Program-made: the position numbers and the translations under genes
Source: a virus
Length of the DNA: 64,000 bases
Reading direction: 5' to 3' (one strand)
Virus record (IMG/VR): IMGVR_UViG_3300009593_000014
Location: 21,155-85,154 of that record
The notes under the pieces: model-generated
The model's database searches: none
The model's input: the letters and a program-made list of their open reading frames with translations, nothing else
Told to the model about the DNA's origin: nothing
In this document: in pieces, positions 58,176 through 64,000 of the stretch
How positions within the stretch are numbered: the first letter of the stretch is position 1
Layout of the letters: each line of letters begins with the position of its first letter

Positions 58176-58307
58176 TTAAAAACTCAATAATAACAATACC
58201 CATAAAAAACCCATTATTAAAATAACAGGTAAAATCATTACTATAATTGGCGAAAATAGAAATAATACAATCAGCCATCTAAATACTACCCATATAAAAT
58301 CTCCCAT
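58176..58307 (-). CDS. 43-residue membrane protein
   Basis: ATG at 58307, three bases after the upstream stop. Two hydrophobic segments around a Pro turn, almost no charge. Could be a small holin-like or antiholin peptide; unproven. Confidence 0.4.
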   Translation of the reverse strand: MGDFIWVVFRWLIVLFLFSPIIVMILPVILIMGFLWVLLLLSF

Positions 58308-58310
58308 ATC

Positions 58311-58760
58311 TTACTCCAATATCTTATTCCAATAGGGTACAGATGAGTCATGACGATTAATTAACTTTCTCCATAACTTTCTATATCTAGCTTTAAAATG
58401 TTTTTGCCAAGAAGGTTTAATCCCACCTAAATCTATATCTTCATCCATGCAATATAAAAGTTTTACTGCTTCAACAAAAGGATTAGGTTTTTCTTCAAAC
58501 AAAACATCTTGAATTTCTATTTCATAATCACTTAAATAATCTACAGCACCACCAACTACTTCTTCTAATTCTGTATAAATAACATGAATTAGATACCATA
58601 ATAAATGAAACCCAGCATCGTCAGAATAACCTAAAAGGTTTAATTTTCTTAAAACGTCCTGAGAATTGTAATTATTTAAGTCCCCAAACATATGAGAAAT
58701 GATATGTAAAGCATTTAATGCCTCATTAACATCTTTCATACCTTCTGGTACTTTTTTCAT
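58311..58760 (-). CDS. unknown helical protein
   Basis: 149 residues, helical, with a basic C-terminal third (HFKARYRKLWRKLINRHD) after an acidic centre. Unrecognised. Confidence 0.6.
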   Translation of the reverse strand: MKKVPEGMKDVNEALNALHIISHMFGDLNNYNSQDVLRKLNLLGYSDDAGFHLLWYLIHVIYTELEEVVGGAVDYLSDYEIEIQDVLFEEKPNPFVEAVKLLYCMDEDIDLGGIKPSWQKHFKARYRKLWRKLINRHDSSVPYWNKILE

Positions 58761-58772
58761 TTAGTTCCTTTC

Positions 58773-59111
58773 TTAATCAAAACGGTTATACCATCTCTTT
58801 CTAGTTTCTACCCAATCTACCCACCAACCTTCACAAACATGATTAGGTTTATCATTAGGATCTTTATCTTCTAATGGTGTAGGTATTTTAATTTGATCTA
58901 AACAATTAGAATTACAATAAGGACAACCTATTTCTTTAGGATAATAATAAAGATCCCTATAAGTTTTAACTATTGCTCTTGGTCCATCTGTATGTCCCCA
59001 TTTTTCATTTAAAGCGTCAATGATTTTTTTAGCTTTAACATAAGGTTCATTGTCAACAATACTTTGAGCCCTACTTTCTAATTCTTCTTGTTCGCTTGAA
59101 AAACTAGTCAT
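58773..59111 (-). CDS. zinc-binding protein of unknown function
   Basis: 112 residues. CPYCNSNC near residue 63 and a later Cys (HVCEGWW) could hold zinc; the N-terminal 55 residues are helical. The aromatic C-terminus is unusual. Unrecognised. Confidence 0.55.
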   Translation of the reverse strand: MTSFSSEQEELESRAQSIVDNEPYVKAKKIIDALNEKWGHTDGPRAIVKTYRDLYYYPKEIGCPYCNSNCLDQIKIPTPLEDKDPNDKPNHVCEGWWVDWVETRKRWYNRFD

Positions 59112-59412
59112 CTAATTCATCTTCATCATAAATAAATTTAATTTCAAGTGACTCTACTCTGTTAGTGCTATCATTAAAATTAACATAAACAGGATAATAA
59201 CCATCACCGTAACCAGTACTTGTAACTATTGCTAAATTATTCATAATAGGTCCAAAATTATCTTTTATTGAAACCTCACAAATCTCTTCATATAGTTTTA
59301 TCATACTTAATGATTTACTTGGACTATCTTCTCTAACATAACATGGATCTATTAATATTAATTGACCTGAATCAACTGCACAATGACCCGCTAATTTTCT
59401 TTTTATACTCAT
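59104..59412 (-). CDS. small protein with IDPCYV motif
   Basis: 102 residues. SGQLILIDPCYV near residue 15 and STGYGDGYYPVYV near 65 match a widespread group of small proteins (DUF4241-like) thought to be beta-sandwiches. Role unknown. Confidence 0.65.
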   Translation of the reverse strand: MSIKRKLAGHCAVDSGQLILIDPCYVREDSPSKSLSMIKLYEEICEVSIKDNFGPIMNNLAIVTSTGYGDGYYPVYVNFNDSTNRVESLEIKFIYDEDELDD

Positions 59413-59567
59413 TTCATTATCCTATTCTTTTTGTGTGGTAATAATTTTGTTGGTTGACAATGCTTTTGACAAATACAGAAATATTCATCTTTATGGCAAT
59501 TACATTTGCTATTCTTAATTCCCCTGCATGGACAACCAACAAGGTTTTCTTCTAACAATTTTTTCAT
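59409..59567 (-). CDS. 52-residue Cys-rich protein
   Basis: ATG at 59567. Seven Cys in CPC, CNC, CIC and a single Cys, plus several His, probably binding two metal ions. Overlaps the next start. Unrecognised. Confidence 0.5.
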   Translation of the reverse strand: MKKLLEENLVGCPCRGIKNSKCNCHKDEYFCICQKHCQPTKLLPHKKNRIMK

Positions 59568-59600
59568 AACTTATCCTATTCTATGTCTTTTAGATATATA

Positions 59601-59651
59601 ATTAAGGGTGGTGGGGAAAGACAAAAACATAAAAAACCCACCACCCTTAAT
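59601..59651. terminator. 15-bp perfect inverted repeat, terminator or mRNA hairpin
   Basis: ATTAAGGGTGGTGGG (59601-59615) pairs with CCCACCACCCTTAAT (59637-59651), loop of 21 bases. It divides the right-hand block at the only gap of about 190 bp. No T run directly after it on the minus strand. Smaller repeats follow to 59700. Confidence 0.6.
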
Positions 59652-59753
59652 ATATTGCGATAGTATCTATATCGCCCATTACTTTAATGTAATACTATAG
59701 ATACAATCAACAATTAATTTTAACTTTTGAACGCCCCTGAAACTTTTTTATTC

Positions 59754-59915
59754 TTAACGTACATTTTTAGTAGATATTTTGGAACCACTATCACTAAAAT
59801 CCTGGACCTTAACTTTATAAGTATCTTTCATATTTTTCAATATCTTCTCACATGCAGCATTAGCTTTACGAGAATTGTTATAGTTTCTTATAATAGATGC
59901 TATATTTTTAGTCAT
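59754..59915 (-). CDS. 53-residue basic protein
   Basis: ATG at 59915 overlapping the upstream stop (ATGA). Lys-rich, NYNNSRKANAACEKILKNM helix then a Ser/Lys strand. Could be an AP2-like or small DNA-binding fold; not assigned. Confidence 0.5.
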   Translation of the reverse strand: MTKNIASIIRNYNNSRKANAACEKILKNMKDTYKVKVQDFSDSGSKISTKNVR

Positions 59916-60064
59916 GACGTTCTCCATAAATGATCAACTAGTCTTTTATATTCAATATATCTAATATAATCTTCTGTAGATTTACATTGTTTACTTTCAA
60001 GATCTTGCAAAAATAATCTCATTCGCATTCTTTCTTTATTACTTAATGGTTCAAGATAGGACAT
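59912..60064 (-). CDS. 50-residue helical protein
   Basis: ATG at 60064. Helical, Arg/Lys/Met-rich. Overlaps both neighbours. Confidence 0.5.
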   Translation of the reverse strand: MSYLEPLSNKERMRMRLFLQDLESKQCKSTEDYIRYIEYKRLVDHLWRTS

Positions 60065-60494
60065 ATAATTTCGCCTCCATAATAGGTTCTATTTGTAATT
60101 CTGCATATCTTTTCCAAATATCATAAAATGCATCACCTTCTTCAATAGGTATTTCTTTTCTATCATACCAAGGCAAATAAATAAAAGTAAGGCTTTTAAT
60201 ACTCCATTCATCTAATGCACCCATTTCGTTATAATGTAAATAACATTCTACTTCTAAAGACTCTTGTGGTCCTCCAGTAGAAAAAACTATATTAAATGTT
60301 TGAGTCATATCTATACATAAAACTTCATATAATTTGTTAAATGTATCTTCCGATTTTTCATCATCATCTTCAAGTAATCCTAAATAACTTTCATCTAAAT
60401 CATTAAAGAGATCGTTATATCTAATAGAAAATCTTTCAAAAGACTCTATTGCTTCTAAATCGTTTTTTTCTTTACCTAAATGTTGTATTCCCAT
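60051..60494 (-). CDS. unknown acidic protein
   Basis: 147 residues; acidic helical first half, then a beta-rich second half (YNEMGALDEWSIKSLTFIYLP). Unrecognised. Confidence 0.6.
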   Translation of the reverse strand: MGIQHLGKEKNDLEAIESFERFSIRYNDLFNDLDESYLGLLEDDDEKSEDTFNKLYEVLCIDMTQTFNIVFSTGGPQESLEVECYLHYNEMGALDEWSIKSLTFIYLPWYDRKEIPIEEGDAFYDIWKRYAELQIEPIMEAKLYVLS

Positions 60495-60496
60495 TT

Positions 60497-60823
60497 TTAA
60501 CCTTCCTTACAAAGAGCATATCTTTGTCCTGTTTTTTTATATAAATCTACATATGATCTTAATGGTTTAATCCAACCATCAATATCTTTATGAACTTCTT
60601 TATGACATTTATCGCATAAAGTAATTAAATTATTTTCTCTATCTCTACCACCAATACTTACTGGTCTAATATGATGAACTTGTAGTTTAGAATTAAGTTC
60701 AAACGATTTCTTTAAACAAATCCTACACCTATACTCATCTCTTCTTCTAATTTTATCTTTAAAAGCTGGATCTACAAACCTTCTAGGTTTACCAGATCTA
60801 CTATTACTATTTTCTATTCTCAC
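60497..60823 (-). CDS. HNH endonuclease
   Basis: 108 residues. CRIC (33-36), VHHIRPVSIGG (49-59), NNLITLCDKCHKEVH (64-78): complete HNH beta-beta-alpha-metal site with two zinc-ribbon Cys pairs. No intron-type DNA-binding domain. In many phages such proteins aid packaging; in early regions they may be free-standing homing enzymes. Confidence 0.85.
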   Translation of the reverse strand: MRIENSNSRSGKPRRFVDPAFKDKIRRRDEYRCRICLKKSFELNSKLQVHHIRPVSIGGRDRENNLITLCDKCHKEVHKDIDGWIKPLRSYVDLYKKTGQRYALCKEG

Positions 60824-60829
60824 AAAACA

Positions 60830-61114
60830 TCACACTACCTTTACATAGTTTATATTCTTATTGTTTCCTATAAGCCTATTAAAAGCTGAACCTATAGAAT
60901 TACTAAACAATATTTCACTAATAGTATTATTAGGAACGTTTGGATAGAAATACTCTGTGCCAATTTTAAATAAAACAGTCATACTTGAAGAATTATCTCC
61001 AACAGATCTTACATTATTTTCTACAGGATTAGGTCTAACTCTAATCGTAATTTTTTCTAGAACAGAACTGTCTCTAGCATCAACAATTATTTCTCTTAAA
61101 TCATCGTCGTACAT
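60830..61114 (-). CDS. unknown small protein
   Basis: 94 residues, beta-rich, resembling KTSC-like small domains only loosely (TEYFYPNVPNNTISEILFSN). Unrecognised. Confidence 0.5.
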   Translation of the reverse strand: MYDDDLREIIVDARDSSVLEKITIRVRPNPVENNVRSVGDNSSSMTVLFKIGTEYFYPNVPNNTISEILFSNSIGSAFNRLIGNNKNINYVKVV

Positions 61115-61336
61115 TTATTTCTCCATTTCAAAATCAAGTTCGCTATGATTTAATCCACTACATTGTTTCATAGCCTCTTTTGCATTATTATATGTAAACC
61201 TTATTTTAGTTTTTTCATCATCTTGATGTGTGTCTATAATACAAAATTTACTATTAATAACTTTAACAATATATCTACGTTTTCTTGATCGTCTTATTTC
61301 GCTACGATCTATATCTTTATCATTAAAATAACTCAT
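61115..61336 (-). CDS. unknown small basic protein
   Basis: 73 residues; IRRSRKRRYIVKVINSKFCI near the start is strongly basic and could bind nucleic acid. Overlaps the start of its neighbour. Unrecognised. Confidence 0.5.
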   Translation of the reverse strand: MSYFNDKDIDRSEIRRSRKRRYIVKVINSKFCIIDTHQDDEKTKIRFTYNNAKEAMKQCSGLNHSELDFEMEK

Positions 61337-63117
61337 TACACTTCCTCTCTTGATTTAGCTATTTCTTTATCTATTTCTTTTCTCTCATTTTCATATGATA
61401 CTTGATATTTTTGGCTAACTAAATCACCAATTCTTGTATCTGCAACATCTCTAAATTCTCTCGAATAATCTCCCGCACCAGAAATATGATGATCCAATTC
61501 ATGAATTAAAGTAGCAATTAAAGCGTTAATTTCATCCTCTTTTATTATGCTTTCGTTAATTAAAATAGTAGGCTTAAATTCATCATCAAGTTGATCAATA
61601 TAATCTTCTAAATCTTCTGGATCAAATAAATCACGACGACTAATGCTTAATCTTGTCATAGCATCTAAATTAATTGCTTTTCCTCTAATGTTTGCATTCT
61701 TTTCAGTAGTCTTCATTACTTCTACTTTTACTTTTTTAATTCTGGGATCATAGTCACAAACTATATTCAATGCATAATCAAAAATCTTTTTAGTAACACC
61801 AGTTACTTCTTTAATTGGATAATTAATTTTTTCACTAAGCATATTTTTATTTAGATAGTTCTTACCACCGCTATGTTCAATTAAATTAGCAACAGCACCA
61901 CTAACAACTATTGGTAATGCACCAATTTCAGTTAATGCTGTAAATAAATCTTGACCTAAATCGTTATTAACATCTTCATTAACAAAACAAATCCTATATA
62001 GACCATCTTCATCTTGATCGTCATCTATATATTTATCTTTCATCGTATTGTAAAATTCAATAGCAAAACTATTAGGCATTTCACCTTCTGGATATTCATC
62101 TGATTTATCTATATCTACTTCTATAATATCATCATTATCATAACTCCAAGGATATACTGTAAAGTAATTGTTATTACCCCATTCATAAATATCAGTAATC
62201 TCAGGATCGGAATTACAGAAATAATTTAAACTATCAAATCTCTCAGGATCGACATAATTCATATTAAATTTTGATGTAAATCCTTTTGTCTCTATAATAT
62301 ACTGAATAACATTGTTAGAGAAATCTGAATTATAATGTCCATTATGTAAAAACATATTACAAACTTGTCTTAATTCAGTATTTAAAGGATTAACTAATCT
62401 TCTATCTTCACCCATTTCGACATATGGTAAATCATAATCAAACAATGAATAAAAAATATCATCTTCATCATGTTCTGATACATCACCATTAAGTAATTCA
62501 AGACCATAAACTAAAACACCTTTATGATATATACGAAGATTTTTATCATCATTATCTAATTTATGATAAATCTTACCACCTTTATTACTGGTGAATATTG
62601 GTTCTCTATTAAAAGAAAAATACTTATCAAAATTATATACAATTTCTAATAATTCTGGTGCCGCTGTTAAATAAACAGAAAACTTACCTTCTACTGGTTC
62701 TCCAATTTCATTAACTATTTCTATACTATAATCTTCACCAAATTCTAAATGTGCATCTATAGCATTAGCAAAAGCTTCACGAAATACCATAAAAGGATTT
62801 TGCCAACCTATTGCTCCAGCATTTATTGAAAAAGAAGATGGCTTTAAATACTCATCTTTATAGTCAAAATTAACTATATCTATATCTGAATTTTCATCTC
62901 TTACAATTTTATAAGACATTGTATAACTACCGTTAGCATCATTGCCAACATTTATCCATTCCCAACCTTTTCTTAATGCAAAAATAGGAGCAAATTTTGA
63001 ACCTGAACCAAATTGTCCAATTGTTTTTTCATTATCTGCTTTAGTGGATACTCCTAATACTTCTAAATATAATCTTGGCACACTTTCTGCCGTATTTGTA
63101 ATCTTAATATATTTCAT
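61336..63117 (-). CDS. rIIA-like ATP-binding protein with C-terminal HExxH domain
   Basis: 593 residues. IGQFGSGSKFAPI (33-45) looks like the G2 box of a GHKL ATPase and REAFANAIDA (113-122) like the N box, here in reversed order compared with classical GHKL proteins. Near residue 545 the motif LIHELDHHISG gives HExxH, the zinc site of metallopeptidases, with EFRDVADTRIGDL following. Large phages have related rIIA-like proteins that combine these parts. rIIA of T4 protects against RexAB exclusion; the role here is unknown. Confidence 0.7.
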   Translation of the reverse strand: MKYIKITNTAESVPRLYLEVLGVSTKADNEKTIGQFGSGSKFAPIFALRKGWEWINVGNDANGSYTMSYKIVRDENSDIDIVNFDYKDEYLKPSSFSINAGAIGWQNPFMVFREAFANAIDAHLEFGEDYSIEIVNEIGEPVEGKFSVYLTAAPELLEIVYNFDKYFSFNREPIFTSNKGGKIYHKLDNDDKNLRIYHKGVLVYGLELLNGDVSEHDEDDIFYSLFDYDLPYVEMGEDRRLVNPLNTELRQVCNMFLHNGHYNSDFSNNVIQYIIETKGFTSKFNMNYVDPERFDSLNYFCNSDPEITDIYEWGNNNYFTVYPWSYDNDDIIEVDIDKSDEYPEGEMPNSFAIEFYNTMKDKYIDDDQDEDGLYRICFVNEDVNNDLGQDLFTALTEIGALPIVVSGAVANLIEHSGGKNYLNKNMLSEKINYPIKEVTGVTKKIFDYALNIVCDYDPRIKKVKVEVMKTTEKNANIRGKAINLDAMTRLSISRRDLFDPEDLEDYIDQLDDEFKPTILINESIIKEDEINALIATLIHELDHHISGAGDYSREFRDVADTRIGDLVSQKYQVSYENERKEIDKEIAKSREEV

Positions 63118-63141
63118 TGTCTTTATTCCTATCTGTTGTTT

Positions 63142-63351
63142 TTATTTATTGTTTCTTATTTCTTTTAATTTTTCTTCTGAATCTAAATCCCTGCCTGCTT
63201 CGTAATGCCATTTATTGAATTTTAATTCATCTTTGAATAATTCGCCTAATTTCTCTAATAAAAATCTAGCTTCAAATTCATCATCTACCTCTAAGAGTAA
63301 ATTTACTCTCCAAAGTTCTTTATCTCCAAATTTATTTGAATCAATTATCAT
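63142..63351 (-). CDS. unknown small protein
   Basis: 69 residues, WRVNLLLEVDDEFEARFLLEKL: strand then helix, acidic then basic. May start at the ATG at 63351. Unrecognised. Confidence 0.5.
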   Translation of the reverse strand: MIIDSNKFGDKELWRVNLLLEVDDEFEARFLLEKLGELFKDELKFNKWHYEAGRDLDSEEKLKEIRNNK

Positions 63352-63628
63352 TATTTTCCATTTCTCTTGTTTTATCTTTTAGTAAAAGACAATCTATAAA
63401 GTTATATGTTAGGTTAACTAAATCTTTTAATACATTTTGAAGTCCACCGTAATCAGTAGTTTTTACTACTGGTCCCATAAACATTCTTGCATTTATACCT
63501 TTACTTTCATCTTCAACTATTATTGAATAGGCTTCTAGTGATCCTATTATGTCTTGTAAATATATATCAAAACCTCTATATCGAGTCTTAATACATTCAC
63601 TATAATCTACTGGTTCTAATTCTTCCAT
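63341..63628 (-). CDS. unknown small protein
   Basis: 95 residues, mixed alpha/beta, overlapping the next gene by 11 bases. Unrecognised. Confidence 0.5.
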   Translation of the reverse strand: MEELEPVDYSECIKTRYRGFDIYLQDIIGSLEAYSIIVEDESKGINARMFMGPVVKTTDYGGLQNVLKDLVNLTYNFIDCLLLKDKTREMENNDN

Positions 63629-63674
63629 TTTTTCTCCAATACTTTATTTTTAATAAGCTGGTAATATCTATACT

Positions 63675-63917
63675 TTAAAATAACACTACTGAACATGATA
63701 AACATTTTTTACGACCATTATGTGTAGTAAATATTCTATCACTATTTACTGCAAATGTATCTCCACAAAAGTTACAAATAATATTAACATTTTGTTCATG
63801 TTTACAATTTAATAATCTATCTTTACTAGCTAGATCCCAGATCTTTTTATCTGCATCATATATAATATAATTATTACAATGCACACACTGTACATTATCT
63901 TCAGCTTTAATTACCAT
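63675..63917 (-). CDS. zinc-ribbon protein
   Basis: 80 residues with CVHC near residue 11, CNFC near 48 and CLSC near 73, giving one or two zinc ribbons. Probably a nucleic-acid binding protein. Start overlaps the upstream partial gene. Confidence 0.55.
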   Translation of the reverse strand: MVIKAEDNVQCVHCNNYIIYDADKKIWDLASKDRLLNCKHEQNVNIICNFCGDTFAVNSDRIFTTHNGRKKCLSCSVVLF

Positions 63918-64000
63918 GTCATTTGCTCTCCTTTAATCTCTCGAATAAATTCCATTGCATCTGCTTCATCTATTTGTTTAACATATTGAACAGCAGATAC
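63911..64000 (-). CDS. C-terminal end of a gene continuing beyond the window
   Basis: 29 codons open to the right edge, ending TAA at 63911. Reads VSAVQYVKQIDEADAMEF and on. Too short to identify. Confidence 0.4.
   Translation of the reverse strand, partial: VSAVQYVKQIDEADAMEFIREIKGEQMTW

Noticed and set aside
60497-60823. HNH protein as part of a terminase module
   Set aside because: No terminase, portal or packaging gene is nearby; it lies among small early-type genes.

Overview
The window looks like one large segment of a tailed double-stranded DNA phage (caudovirus) of an actinobacterium. A WhiB-family iron-sulfur regulator (about 53.35-53.70 kb) points to the host, because this family is essentially confined to actinobacteria and their phages. 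HK97-type head genes, a tape measure gene of at least 4.7 kb and a tail assembly chaperone with a textbook -1 frameshift site suggest a long-tailed virus, probably a siphovirus. The DNA is AT-rich, most strongly at the right end, and several accessory genes resemble those of aquatic actinophages. No terminase, DNA polymerase, helicase or integrase is visible, so the genome must extend beyond the window.

Region 1 (1-31.1 kb, minus strand) is the structural and lysis arm. Read in the direction of transcription it holds a zinc-ribbon protein, a GT4 glycosyltransferase, a class II ribonucleotide reductase, a small pre-portal protein, portal, protease fused to a scaffold-like region, major capsid protein, small structural proteins, two large fibres (one with a collar domain and His-rich tip), a prolyl-4-hydroxylase-like oxygenase, a holin candidate, a 1022-residue lipoprotein, an M15 endolysin, an XF1762-like protein, a DPPY methyltransferase, head-tail connectors, major tail protein, frameshifted chaperones and the tape measure. 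Fibre and lysis genes sit between capsid and connector genes. Several units start at a TTGGTA-N17-TATAGT type promoter, some with nearly leaderless starts.

Region 2 (31.3-40.3 kb, plus strand) is a host-interaction and DNA-modification arm: small membrane and zinc-ribbon proteins, a ferredoxin, a second GT4 enzyme, a DegT-fold sugar enzyme with His in place of the catalytic Lys, a CAP59-like glycosyltransferase, a cytosine-5 methyltransferase whose gene also appears to encode a second full-length protein in the +1 frame, an FkbM methyltransferase, a DpdA/TGT-like transglycosylase and a PP-loop protein.

Region 3 (40.8-49.3 kb, plus strand) is the most unusual part. It is a series of short gene cassettes, each with its own promoter and strong terminator, separated by at least 15 copies of a GTYGTTCGTTGGCTCGCT element. 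Eight cassettes encode paralogues of one small protein family in two subtypes (A and B), and each subtype carries its own conserved RNA-like element. One paralogue appears to start at AUU. I do not recognise this family.

Region 4 (49.3-50.9 kb) has no convincing gene. It holds hairpins, three 110-bp-period repeats that each fold as a three-way junction, and AT-rich DNA, and lies between convergent gene blocks; an origin is possible. Region 5 (50.9-64 kb, minus strand) is a dense, very AT-rich series of small, mostly acidic proteins, often with overlapping stop and start codons. It includes WhiB, an HNH protein, an Api92-like protein, a DUF4314-like protein, a secreted transglycosylase-like protein and an rIIA-like ATPase with an HExxH motif.
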